Assembly: GCA_046595995.1 (NCBI GenBank)
Contig: JBKJNB010000083.1
Location: 62,001 to 126,000 of the forward strand
Length of the DNA: 64,000 nucleotides
Direction: 5' to 3'
From: JAWXBR01 sp046595995
GTDB taxonomy: Bacteria; Bacteroidota; Ignavibacteria; Kapaibacteriales; Kapaibacteriaceae
In this document: piece by piece, positions 34,852-43,077 of the stretch
How positions within the stretch are numbered: the first letter of the stretch is position 1
Layout of the letters: each line of letters begins with the position of its first letter
Program-made: the position numbers and the translations under genes
The notes under the pieces: generated by a model
Seen by the model: the letters and a program-made list of their open reading frames with translations, nothing else
Databases searched by the model: none
Told to the model about the DNA's origin: nothing

Positions 34852-35547
34852 ATGAAGATTCTTGTCGCGGTATTGATTGCCGTGGTCTCAGTAGCATGCA
34901 ATGCCCAACCTAAAGTCAACGAAATGAAGCCTACGAATAAGAAAGACACGCTTAGCTATGCTATCGGTCTGCAAATCGGAAATTCATTCGATCAGCAAAA
35001 ACTTGATGTCAACCTACAGATGGTTCTGGCTGGCATGCAGGACAAGTTGGCCGGTAAAGGCCTTCTAAATGAAGAGCAAATAGCTAAAGCCATGCAGACA
35101 CTGCAGGAAGAAGCTCAGAAAACAATGGAAGAGTCGCGTGTGAAAGAAGGCTCAGAATTCCAGAAGAAGAGTGAAGAGTGGCTTGCCAAAAACAAAAAGG
35201 CAAGTGGTGTTATGATTACACCAAGCGGTCTGCAATACATGGTCATGACAGAAGGCAAGGGTCCGAAGCCATCCCCAGAGAGCACTGTAAAAGTGCACTA
35301 CCGTGGAACACACATGGACGGCAAAGTATTTGACAGCTCGTACGATCGGAATGAACCTGCCGAATTCCCGCTTAACGGCGTTATTCGCGGTTGGACTGAA
35401 GGTCTACAGCTCATGAATGTCGGTTCGAAGTACATGCTCTATGTACCAGCTAATCTCGCATACGGCGAACAAGGCCGTCCGGGCACCATTGGTGCCAACG
35501 AGATGCTCATTTTTGAAGTCGAGCTACTCGACATCGTAAAGAAGTAA
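34852..35547 (+). CDS. FKBP-type peptidyl-prolyl isomerase lipoprotein (FklB/Mip-like)
   Basis: A 231-residue protein. The signal MKILVAVLIAVVSVAC is a lipoprotein signal, which favours the ATG at 34852 over a GTG three codons earlier. An N-terminal helical dimerisation domain (DTLSYAIGLQIGNSFDQQ to about residue 110) precedes the FKBP domain (VKVHYRGTHMDGKVFDSSYD, FPLNGVIRGWTEGLQLM, YGEQGRPGTIGANEMLIFEV). It assists folding of exported proteins in the periplasm. A strong terminator follows the stop codon. Confidence 0.93.
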   Translation: MKILVAVLIAVVSVACNAQPKVNEMKPTNKKDTLSYAIGLQIGNSFDQQKLDVNLQMVLAGMQDKLAGKGLLNEEQIAKAMQTLQEEAQKTMEESRVKEGSEFQKKSEEWLAKNKKASGVMITPSGLQYMVMTEGKGPKPSPESTVKVHYRGTHMDGKVFDSSYDRNEPAEFPLNGVIRGWTEGLQLMNVGSKYMLYVPANLAYGEQGRPGTIGANEMLIFEVELLDIVKK

Positions 35548-35556
35548 TGTCCGCTT

Positions 35557-35603
35557 AATGGGGCTGCTTCTCAAGGAGCGGCCCCATTGTTATGCCTTTT
35601 TTT
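35557..35603 (+). terminator. Rho-independent terminator after the FKBP gene
   Basis: AATGGGGC at 35557-35564 pairs with GCCCCATT at 35581-35588, with further inner pairing GCTTC/GGAGC, followed by a run of seven T at 35597-35603. An ATG inside the T-run flank (35592) is in frame with the desaturase but is unlikely to be its start. Confidence 0.9.
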
Positions 35604-35621
35604 AGAAATACGAAGCTCTTA

Positions 35622-36575
35622 ATGTCACAATTCATTCCGGCGTTCAAGGTTGGAAATTTGCCCGTCCTGTTCCTGGTTGTTGTACCAGCTCTCGCCGCCA
35701 TCTATGGCGCGTGGTTATTCGTTACTGGAGACTTCACAACAACGGACATGCTTCTAGTGATAGTTGGCTCTATCCTAACCCAATACGGCGTCACGTTCGG
35801 CTACCACCGACTTGTAGTTCACAAAGCGTTCCAAGCGCACCCTGCCCTGCGAGCTGTTGTACTTGCCCTCGGTTCTATGACGATGCAAGGTCCTGTTGTC
35901 AATTGGGCTGCTACGCACACCAAGCATCACGCCATGTCTGACCAAGAAGGAGACCCGCATACGCCGACGCTGCGCGGCTTCTTGTTTGCACATTTCGAAT
36001 GGATTCTTGAGATGACGACGCCCGAGATGGGTCAGATCCGCGAGGAATACGGCAATCGTTACACGAAGGACAAGATGACAATGTTCTTCGATCGGACGTT
36101 TCTCTTCTGGACAGCATTTGGCCTCGTCGTTCCCGCCATCATCGGCGGATTGAGTGGTGGCTGGATTGGTGCGTTTCATGGTCTCTTGTGGGGCGGTCTC
36201 ATTCGCCTGTTCATCACAAGCCACATCACGTGGTGCGTGAACTCCGTTTGCCACATTGCGGGGAACCGCATGTTCAAAACAACTGACCAGAGTCGCAACA
36301 ATTGGGTGATTGGCCTACTCGCTCTTGGCGAAGGATGGCACAACAATCATCATGCATTCCCGAGCTCTGCATTCCACGGGTTGAAGTGGTATCAGGTAGA
36401 TATCACGGGTCTCTCCATCAGAATGTTGGAACGCCTGGGTCTCGTTAAGAAGGTCGTTCGCATTCCGAAAGCCTTCCTCCAACGCAAGCTCGCAGAGGCC
36501 AAGTTGTCTGAAGCAACACCTCTTGCTGAATCGCAGTTTTCTGAGCCGTCGTACGCCGACAGCGTGCGCTCCTAA
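35622..36575 (+). CDS. Acyl-CoA/acyl-lipid fatty acid desaturase
   Basis: A 317-residue integral membrane di-iron desaturase. The three histidine boxes are visible: HRLVVHKAF (H-x4-H), HTKHHAMSD (H-x-x-H-H) and HNNHHAFP (H-x-x-H-H); about four hydrophobic segments flank them. This is the stearoyl-CoA/delta-9 desaturase pattern, which sets membrane fluidity. I choose the ATG at 35622 (MSQFIPAFKVGN); the in-frame ATG at 35592 lies in the terminator of the preceding gene. A 27-bp palindromic repeat follows the stop. Confidence 0.9.
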   Translation: MSQFIPAFKVGNLPVLFLVVVPALAAIYGAWLFVTGDFTTTDMLLVIVGSILTQYGVTFGYHRLVVHKAFQAHPALRAVVLALGSMTMQGPVVNWAATHTKHHAMSDQEGDPHTPTLRGFLFAHFEWILEMTTPEMGQIREEYGNRYTKDKMTMFFDRTFLFWTAFGLVVPAIIGGLSGGWIGAFHGLLWGGLIRLFITSHITWCVNSVCHIAGNRMFKTTDQSRNNWVIGLLALGEGWHNNHHAFPSSAFHGLKWYQVDITGLSIRMLERLGLVKKVVRIPKAFLQRKLAEAKLSEATPLAESQFSEPSYADSVRS

Positions 36576-36591
36576 AAAAAACAAGCCGTTC

Positions 36592-36618
36592 ATTCCGGGA
36601 ATCATTCTCTCCCGGAAT
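36592..36618. repeat. Third copy of the 27-bp ATTCCGGGA palindrome
   Basis: It matches the copy at 26576-26602 at 26 of 27 positions (one A-to-C change in the centre). It lies 17 bp after the desaturase stop codon and may end that transcript. Confidence 0.9.
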
Positions 36619-36651
36619 GGACGTGCAAGTCCTTTAAAACAATGAAGGGCT

Positions 36652-38472
36652 GTGGCTCTGACCATCTTCTCCGCTTCCGAGCTTTCGAAGTCGTACTTCG
36701 AGAAAATCCTTTTCGATAACATCTCGTTCGGCATACAGGATGGCGAACGCGTGGGCATCATTGGACGTAACGGCGCCGGTAAAACGTCGCTGCTACGCAT
36801 CGTCGCTGGTATCGACGAACCCGATAGCGGCATTGTAGCTTTCAACCGCGAAGCTCGCTTCGACTACCTGCCACAGCTGCCTGTGTTTGATGTCGATGAC
36901 ACTGCAATCCATGCGGTCACTAAAGCCTACGACCCATCACACGGACATCTAGAGGATTGGGAAGTTGAGATCCGCGCTAGTCTCTACCTTGGGAAGCTTG
37001 GCGTTCAGAATCAGGAAGACAATGTTCACACAATGTCCGGCGGACAGCGCAAACGCGTTGCAATTGCTCGTGCGCTTATGGCTGAACCCGATCTGCTGAT
37101 TCTCGATGAACCCACAAACCACCTCGATGCCGATTCGGTGCAATGGCTGCAGGACGAGCTGATGAAGTCTTCAAAAGCACTGCTCCTCGTAACCCACGAC
37201 CGATACTTCCTCGACGCCGTTTGCACACGAATCCTTGAACTCGATCAGCTCCGCATTATCTCCTACGCCGGCGGCTACGAGTCCTACCTCGAGCGCAAGG
37301 AATCGATGATCGAGGTACAGGACGCGACTGCAGATCACATGCGAAACAAACTGCGCTCCGAATTGGCCTGGCTTCAAAAGGGGGCTAAGGCAAGGCGCAC
37401 GAAGCAAAAGAGCCGCATCGATTGGATTCACCGCATGCAGGTCGAGCCTCCGAAGGCCGACATCCGCGACATAGAAATGCAACTCGGACATCGCTTTCTT
37501 GGCGGACGTGTCATTGATGCTGTTGACATAAGCAAACACATCGGCAAACATCCGCTATTCAAAAAGTTTACATATCGCGCTAAAGGCTTGGACCGCATCG
37601 GTATTATTGGTCCGAACGGCGCAGGTAAATCGACGTTGTTGAATACGCTCGCCGGACTTGCAAAGCCCGACGAAGGATACGTTACATTGGGCGAAACTGT
37701 AACGATAGGATACTTCGCTCAAGAAATTAAAGACCTCAAAGAAAACGAGACGGTACTGGCGAACGTTCGCGAAGTAGCAGAATTCATCGATGTTGGCGTT
37801 GGACGTGACCGCTTCATAACAGCCAAGGAGCTCTGCGACAGATTCGGATACTCCTCGAAGCAGCAACATGCCTACGTGCATACGCTGTCCGGTGGCGAGC
37901 GCCGCCGGCTTGGGCTCCTGCGCATTCTAATGTCGAACCCAAACGTGCTCTTCTTAGATGAGCCCACAAACGATTTCGACATCGTAACGCTTACAGCCCT
38001 CGAAGACTACCTGCAGCATTTTAAAGGTGTGCTGTTAATCGTGTCGCACGACCGTGCGTTTCTCGATAAGACCGTCGATACGATCTGGGCGTTCGAAGCA
38101 AACGGTCGTATTAAGGAATACCCAGGTAATTACTCTGCCTACCTCACAAAAATTGAGGAACGTCCATCAGGCAAAACCACTTCCCTCGCGCGCAACGACA
38201 CTCGGGACTCCGATCGGTCTCAGCCTTCGGAGGTGTCGACGACCCCTTCGGCGCAGCCGAAGCCCCTTAGCTTCAAGGAGCGCAAACAGATCACGCAACT
38301 CGAGAATCAGCTACACGATCTAGAAGTGCAGAAAGCCGCGATCGAGGAGAAACTCAGTGCCGGGTCGGGAGACTTTCGCGCATTACAGTCGCTAGGCGAA
38401 GAGCTCACGAGAACCGTACAGAAGATCGATGACGTTACACAGAAGTGGCTCGAGATGAGCGAGCGCGCTTAG
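36652..38472 (+). CDS. ABC-F family ATPase, Uup-like
   Basis: A 606-residue soluble protein with two ABC domains and no membrane segment. Domain 1 has GRNGAGKTSLLRI, the signature MSGGQRKRVAIARAL and LLILDEPTNHLD; domain 2 has GPNGAGKSTLLNT, LSGGERRRLGLLRI and VLFLDEPTNDFD. The linker is charged (KGAKARRTKQKSRIDW). A C-terminal coiled coil (ITQLENQLHDLEVQKAAIEE) points to the Uup type, linked to ribosome or branched-DNA functions. The start is GTG at 36652. The stop lies in a 13-bp tandem duplication. Confidence 0.93.
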   Translation: MALTIFSASELSKSYFEKILFDNISFGIQDGERVGIIGRNGAGKTSLLRIVAGIDEPDSGIVAFNREARFDYLPQLPVFDVDDTAIHAVTKAYDPSHGHLEDWEVEIRASLYLGKLGVQNQEDNVHTMSGGQRKRVAIARALMAEPDLLILDEPTNHLDADSVQWLQDELMKSSKALLLVTHDRYFLDAVCTRILELDQLRIISYAGGYESYLERKESMIEVQDATADHMRNKLRSELAWLQKGAKARRTKQKSRIDWIHRMQVEPPKADIRDIEMQLGHRFLGGRVIDAVDISKHIGKHPLFKKFTYRAKGLDRIGIIGPNGAGKSTLLNTLAGLAKPDEGYVTLGETVTIGYFAQEIKDLKENETVLANVREVAEFIDVGVGRDRFITAKELCDRFGYSSKQQHAYVHTLSGGERRRLGLLRILMSNPNVLFLDEPTNDFDIVTLTALEDYLQHFKGVLLIVSHDRAFLDKTVDTIWAFEANGRIKEYPGNYSAYLTKIEERPSGKTTSLARNDTRDSDRSQPSEVSTTPSAQPKPLSFKERKQITQLENQLHDLEVQKAAIEEKLSAGSGDFRALQSLGEELTRTVQKIDDVTQKWLEMSERA

Positions 38473-38495
38473 CGAACGCGCTTAGCGAACGCGCC
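38464..38495. repeat. 13-bp tandem duplication across the ABC-F stop codon
   Basis: CGCGCTTAGCGAA occurs at 38464-38476 and 38477-38489, followed by a partial CGCGCC. The first copy contains the TAG stop (38470-38472) of the ABC-F gene. Confidence 0.88.
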
Positions 38496-38601
38496 ACATG
38501 CGAATGACGCTGGTGGTGTTCATCACGCTGATATCTGTAGTGTCGATATCCACAACGTAGGCAACGTTGTATCGATCTCGTCTCGTTATACTATATTTGC
38601 A
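38482..38601 (-). pseudogene. Possible C-terminal gene remnant
   Basis: The minus strand of this otherwise empty interval reads RYNVAYVVDIDTTDISVMN, then TTSVIRMWRVR and a TAA at 38482-38484. There is no start codon before the frame runs into the promoter of the AbrB gene. The composition is protein-like and ends like a surface-protein tail, so it may be what remains of a deleted gene. It could be chance; I do not recognise a family. Confidence 0.2.
38567..38599 (+). promoter_or_regulatory. Candidate promoter of the AbrB/VapC pair
   Basis: TTG at 38567-38569 and TATATTTG at 38592-38599, 22 bp apart, fit the Bacteroidota -33/-7 layout. The -7 box lies 10 bp before the first possible ATG (38610). 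Confidence 0.5.
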
Positions 38602-38609
38602 TCGATCGG

Positions 38610-38840
38610 ATGCCGTTACCCAAAAGCAAGATCGACATGAAGAACGTAGTTACCATATCCCCGAAGTATCAGATCGTAATCCCTCTGGAGATCCGCGAGC
38701 GCCTTAAGCTCAAGCCGGGCCAGCAGGTTACCTTCATGGAATACAACGGTATGCTCACAATAACGCCCGTACTAGACATGGCTCAGGCAAGGGGCTTTCT
38801 AAAGGGTCAAGACATCCAAGTGGACAGGGACAAGCAATGA
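38610..38840 (+). CDS. AbrB/SpoVT-type antitoxin
   Basis: A 76-residue protein with the swapped-hairpin AbrB fold (VVTISPKYQIVIPLEIRERL, LKPGQQVTFMEYNG). An ATG at 38637 (MKNVVTISPKYQ) matches where most family members begin; the ATG at 38610 would add nine residues and is closer to the promoter. It is followed after 31 bp by a PIN-domain gene, the usual partner. It probably represses its own promoter. Confidence 0.87.
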   Translation: MPLPKSKIDMKNVVTISPKYQIVIPLEIRERLKLKPGQQVTFMEYNGMLTITPVLDMAQARGFLKGQDIQVDRDKQ

Positions 38841-38871
38841 CGCTTAACATCAACAGCTCTGTTGCGCTGCA

Positions 38872-39267
38872 ATGACGCCCAAGTCCAACATCGTGCTCGA
38901 TACAGCAGTGTGGCTTGAATATTTTCGCGACACTTCGTATGTCGTTGCTGTTGTTCAACCGGCAATCGAATCAGGCGCTATTGTTGTGCCGTCGGTGTGC
39001 ATCTATGAAGTTGCACTTGCCGTCGGACGCACGAGCGGCGCAGACGATGTGCTCGCAGCAGCTGCGATAATGCGCAGCCACAAGGTCGATGACTTCGGTG
39101 CAGATCGAGCTATACAGGCTGCAGAATTGCGCCGTCAGTATCGATTGCCCATGGCCGACAGCATCGTGTACGCAACTGCTCTTGCCCACAACGCAACGCT
39201 CTACACACAAGACACCGACTTCGAAGGACTCCCGAACGTACACATGCTAATTACACGACGACCATAG
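38872..39267 (+). CDS. PIN-domain toxin, VapC-like
   Basis: A 131-residue PIN protein, a predicted RNase. Acidic sites: IVLDTAVWLEYFRD (first Asp), VPSVCIYEVAL (Glu), MADSIVYATAL (Asp) and LYTQDTDFEGLPNV (Asp). It is paired with an AbrB-type antitoxin. It is not closely similar to the PIN toxin at 14537, which has a different antitoxin family, so the two modules arose independently. Confidence 0.87.
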   Translation: MTPKSNIVLDTAVWLEYFRDTSYVVAVVQPAIESGAIVVPSVCIYEVALAVGRTSGADDVLAAAAIMRSHKVDDFGADRAIQAAELRRQYRLPMADSIVYATALAHNATLYTQDTDFEGLPNVHMLITRRP

Positions 39268-39281
39268 GCAGGAGCATCGCC

Positions 39282-41525
39282 ATGACATACGACATCAACA
39301 TGATCCGAACTTTGTATTCAACCATGGGCGCTCGCATTGCAGAGGCGCGTACAGTGTTGGGTAAGTCGCTAACGCTTACAGAGAAGATTCTGTATGCACA
39401 CATGGACGTGATGCCAAAGCATCCCCGTGAGCGTGGTCGCAGCTACGTTGAATTCCGCCCAGATCGTGTTGCCATGCAGGATGCCACAGCACAAATGGCT
39501 CTTCTGCAATTCATGAGCGCGGGCATTCCAACAGTTGCTGTGCCGAGCACAGTGCATTGCGATCACCTCATTCGCGCGGAACACGGCGCGGCCGCCGATC
39601 TGCAACAATCGCTCGTGGAGAACAAGGAAGTCTTTGAGTTCCTTGCATCAGTATCCGCGAAGTATGGCATCGGTTTTTGGAAGCCGGGCGCTGGTATCAT
39701 TCACCAAGTGGTGCTCGAGAACTATGCGTTCCCTGGCGGCATGATGATCGGCACCGACTCGCACACACCAAACGCCGGCGGACTAGGCATGATTGCAATT
39801 GGTGTAGGTGGTGCTGATGCGGTAGACGTTATGGCCGGCATGTCGTGGGAACTTCAAATGCCGAAGATCATTGGCGTAAAACTCACCGGCAGGATGAGTG
39901 GATGGACAAGTCCGAAAGACGTCATCTTAAAACTTGCTGGCATCTTGACTGTAAAGGGCGGCACTGGCTCGATCGTAGAGTATTTCGGTGAAGGGGCTGC
40001 GTCGTTCTCAGCTACAGGCAAAGGCACGATCTGTAATATGGGTGCGGAAATTGGCGCGACAACGTCGCTCTTCCCGTTCGATGCATCGATGTCACGCTAC
40101 TTACGCAGCACAGATCGAGACGACGTAGCAACGATGGCAGAAGCCGTAGCCGAACACCTGCGAGCGGATGCAGAAGTCGAGGCAAACCCTACAGCTTACT
40201 ACGATGAAGTAATCGAGATCGACTTGAATATTCTCGAGCCACACATCAACGGACCCTACACTCCCGATCGTGCAATGGAGTTGTCGGCATTCATCGAAGC
40301 CGTAAAGACACACGACTGGCCAGAAGAACTTCGAGTAGGTCTCATTGGTTCGTGCACAAACTCCTCGTACGAAGACATGAGTCGTGTTGCATCGATTGCA
40401 GATTACGCACATAGGCATGGGCTCAGGGCGAAGAGCGAATTCACTGTTACGCCAGGCTCAGAGCAAGTACGCGCAACAATTGAGCGAGACGGACTACTTC
40501 AGAAGATGGAAAGCATTGGCGCCCAAGTGTTAGCCAATGCATGCGGTCCGTGCATCGGTCAATGGAAACGTCACGACGTGCAACCCGGCGACAGAAACAG
40601 CATCATAACTTCGTTTAATAGAAATTTTACCGGGCGTAACGACGGCATGAGGGAAACACATGCCTTCGTGGCAAGTCCGGAAACGGTCACAGCCTTCGTT
40701 CTTGCCGGCAAGCTCACTGTCAATTTCATGAAGGAGCCCATAGACGGTGTAATGCTTCAGCCCCCTACGGGCCTCGAGCTCCCTAAAGAAGGTTTTGTAC
40801 CCGATCCAAGTGGCTTTATAGCTCCGTGCGCCGACGCAGCAGCCGTGGATGTGATCATCGATCCTGTAAGCACTCGGTTGCAAAGGCTCGATCCGTTTCG
40901 TGCTCCCGTTGCCACTGAGTATCAGAACATGCCAGTGCTGTTGAAGGTGAAGGGCAAGTGCACGACAGACCACATTAGCGCGGCGGGTCCGTGGCTTCGA
41001 TTTCGAGGTCACCTCGACAACATCAGCAACAACATGTTCATCGGCGCTATTAACTACTCCAACGACAAGGCCAACAGCACGATAAACGTATTTACAAAAG
41101 ATTATGGTGAAGTGCCCGCTACCGCTCGTGACTATAAAGCGCGTGGCATTTCATGGGTAGTTGTAGGCGATGAGAATTACGGAGAAGGCAGTTCACGCGA
41201 ACACGCTGCTATGGAGCCGCGATTTCTAAACGGCAAAGCCATCATTGTTAAGAGCTTCGCCCGCATTCATGAGACCAACCTCAAGAAGCAAGGTATGCTG
41301 CCACTGATCTTTGTTGACTGTGCAGACTACGATCTCATCCAGGAGGATGATCGTATCACACTCGACATCCACAAGATTGCTGTGGGCGAGCCCCTCATCG
41401 CGCACGTGCGTCATGCCGACGATTCTTCAGACAACATTGAACTGCGCCACACCATGAATGCACAGCAAATTGGCTGGTTCAAAGCCGGTAGCGCCCTGAA
41501 CCTCATCGCAGGACGCAGTCACTAA
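39282..41525 (+). CDS. acn: Aconitate hydratase
   Basis: A 747-residue aconitase of the mitochondrial-type length. The [4Fe-4S] ligands are in IGSCTNSSYEDM and ANACGPCIGQW; IGTDSHTPNAGGLGM and NYGEGSSREHAAMEPRF are typical substrate-site segments. It converts citrate to isocitrate in the TCA cycle. The ATG at 39282 has AGGAG upstream. It lies 14 bp after the VapC gene. With the partial sucD at the end of the window this indicates a TCA cycle. Confidence 0.96.
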   Translation: MTYDINMIRTLYSTMGARIAEARTVLGKSLTLTEKILYAHMDVMPKHPRERGRSYVEFRPDRVAMQDATAQMALLQFMSAGIPTVAVPSTVHCDHLIRAEHGAAADLQQSLVENKEVFEFLASVSAKYGIGFWKPGAGIIHQVVLENYAFPGGMMIGTDSHTPNAGGLGMIAIGVGGADAVDVMAGMSWELQMPKIIGVKLTGRMSGWTSPKDVILKLAGILTVKGGTGSIVEYFGEGAASFSATGKGTICNMGAEIGATTSLFPFDASMSRYLRSTDRDDVATMAEAVAEHLRADAEVEANPTAYYDEVIEIDLNILEPHINGPYTPDRAMELSAFIEAVKTHDWPEELRVGLIGSCTNSSYEDMSRVASIADYAHRHGLRAKSEFTVTPGSEQVRATIERDGLLQKMESIGAQVLANACGPCIGQWKRHDVQPGDRNSIITSFNRNFTGRNDGMRETHAFVASPETVTAFVLAGKLTVNFMKEPIDGVMLQPPTGLELPKEGFVPDPSGFIAPCADAAAVDVIIDPVSTRLQRLDPFRAPVATEYQNMPVLLKVKGKCTTDHISAAGPWLRFRGHLDNISNNMFIGAINYSNDKANSTINVFTKDYGEVPATARDYKARGISWVVVGDENYGEGSSREHAAMEPRFLNGKAIIVKSFARIHETNLKKQGMLPLIFVDCADYDLIQEDDRITLDIHKIAVGEPLIAHVRHADDSSDNIELRHTMNAQQIGWFKAGSALNLIAGRSH

Positions 41526-41544
41526 TTGCGGGGTGCATTCCGTT

Positions 41545-41640
41545 CTAACGCGGCGCCAGCACGACTGTCACAGTTTGACTGACACGCAGCACTTCATCGT
41601 TAAACGATTTTGATCGTCCAACGACTTTGGAGGTTGCGTG
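41545..41640 (-). pseudogene. Possible C-terminal gene remnant
   Basis: The minus strand reads SKSFNDEVLRVSQTVTVVLA, then PR and a TAG at 41545-41547, in the space between aconitase and the next gene. Upstream it runs into sequence antisense to the acidic gene at 41638. No start codon or family is recognisable. It may be a leftover of a removed gene or chance. Confidence 0.15.
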
Positions 41641-42171
41641 TTCGACGAGGAAGAAGACGAGGAGGAGGAGTTCTCGACTCCAAGTCCACAATGGCGCACG
41701 ACCGATCTAACGGATGAGTCGGTACAGCACCGCGTGTACGTAAACCTCGGAAGTCTGTCGAACGGTTCGTATTTGTTCGATGAGCAGGACAACGCGTTGT
41801 TGAAGGACTTCCTTGAAGGTGTCCTTGCCTACGTCGATGGTATTCTGTGGCAACATGCTGCGATTGCCACCGATATCGAGATCCTCGCCGTAATTCCTCT
41901 CCATGTCAACACATCGGAGTTCGCCGCTCGATTACGATTCGCGCTTGCGAAATACCTGAGCTGCACTAGGCTAGTTGAGAATGATCTCGAGTTGTTTCGT
42001 TTCGCAGTTCGCGATTCCTACGATGTCGACTCCCGCACATTCTTGCAGGAACGCGAACGCATTATGAAGCTGCGATTGGCCTACGCGCGGCTATGCTCCA
42101 TGCCAACAACGGGCTCAGACACATTGCGCCTCCCCAGAGCGGGCAGGACGAGGCGGAAGAGGAGATTCTGA
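41638..42171 (+). CDS. Unknown protein with acidic N-terminus
   Basis: A 177-residue protein with no family I recognise. It starts with GTG at 41638, preceded by GGAGG. The first dozen residues are almost all Asp/Glu (FDEEEDEEEEF); the middle is mixed alpha/beta (DIEILAVIPLHVNTSEFAAR); the last residues are very basic (RAGRTRRKRRF). There is no signal peptide or membrane helix. A pair of small membrane proteins follows after 13 bp, possibly on the same transcript. Confidence 0.65.
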   Translation: MFDEEEDEEEEFSTPSPQWRTTDLTDESVQHRVYVNLGSLSNGSYLFDEQDNALLKDFLEGVLAYVDGILWQHAAIATDIEILAVIPLHVNTSEFAARLRFALAKYLSCTRLVENDLELFRFAVRDSYDVDSRTFLQERERIMKLRLAYARLCSMPTTGSDTLRLPRAGRTRRKRRF

Positions 42172-42184
42172 ATTAAGTTGTGCT

Positions 42185-42613
42185 ATGTCCACTCCCCTAC
42201 TCCTCATAGTTGCGATCCTCGCACTCGTTGGCCAAGTGGCCATTAGCCCACTCGGATCGAAGGCGCTTTGGGTGGATGTTTTGTTTGTGGTCGGATTGAA
42301 CTTCTCCCTGGCTTTGTTGCTGTACGCAGCGGCTGGGCGTTTCGACGATTGGAAAGGATTGATACCTGGCCTTGCAAAGTCCACGAAAGAGGGCCTACGG
42401 GGAATTGCATTGATGGGCGCCATTGCTTTGTTGTTGACTGTTGTTGGAGGCCTGTTCGTTGGGCCACTTATTTGGAATGATGCCCCGACCGTCAATTGGT
42501 CTGTAATGCAGATGTGGCCGGTGTTCATATTCATCGATGCGTTTACCGTGCTTGTGACGCGGTGGCGAGACAGCAAGAAAGTGACAGAGCTCACACCGCA
42601 AGTCCCGACATGA
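42185..42613 (+). CDS. Small integral membrane protein
   Basis: A 142-residue protein with four predicted membrane helices (LLLIVAILALVGQVAI; VLFVVGLNFSLALLLYAA; IALMGAIALLLTVVGG; MWPVFIFIDAFTVL). No known family recognised. Its TGA overlaps the ATG of the next membrane protein (ATGA), so the two are translationally coupled. The helix layout resembles that protein, suggesting an old duplication. Confidence 0.75.
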   Translation: MSTPLLLIVAILALVGQVAISPLGSKALWVDVLFVVGLNFSLALLLYAAAGRFDDWKGLIPGLAKSTKEGLRGIALMGAIALLLTVVGGLFVGPLIWNDAPTVNWSVMQMWPVFIFIDAFTVLVTRWRDSKKVTELTPQVPT

Positions 42614-43077
42614 GAAAGTTAATCGCGCGTTTAAGCACCAACACAAGCCCTATGCCTACGATGGGTGTTATTGCGCTCGGCGCCGCTGCAATCATTGCGC
42701 AAATTGTGTTGATCCTTTTGACAGGTACACCCTGGTGGGGTGTTATTCTGTATCTCGTCCTCATGAATGGTATTAGCATACCCCTCGTGATATGGATGGA
42801 GCGAGCCGCGAAGATGTGGGATCCGGTGTCGCACATGCTAGATGTTTCATGGAAACTCGCATTGTTCGGAGTCTTCATTGGCGGGGTCGTGATTATCGGG
42901 ATTTCGTACGCTTTCAACTCGTTCGAGGCATTAGCCGATTTGTCTCCGCTTGATCCCTTCTTCGGCGCGCGGCTGTGGCTCGTCTTTACAACTGCATCCA
43001 CGGTTAATGTCTACCTGAAACGCAGAGCCCCTTCCCAGGATACCCTCCAAAGCGATGGAGTACACAATGCGCCCTAA
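42610..43077 (+). CDS. Small integral membrane protein, likely paralogue of its neighbour
   Basis: A 155-residue protein starting at the ATG at 42610 that overlaps the previous stop. Four hydrophobic segments (VIALGAAAIIAQIVLILL; GVILYLVLMNGISIPLVI; LALFGVFIGGVVIIGISYA; LWLVFTTASTVNVYL) are arranged as in the 42185 product. Function unknown. Its 3' end overlaps the beginning of the T9SS gene. Confidence 0.72.
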   Translation: MRKLIARLSTNTSPMPTMGVIALGAAAIIAQIVLILLTGTPWWGVILYLVLMNGISIPLVIWMERAAKMWDPVSHMLDVSWKLALFGVFIGGVVIIGISYAFNSFEALADLSPLDPFFGARLWLVFTTASTVNVYLKRRAPSQDTLQSDGVHNAP

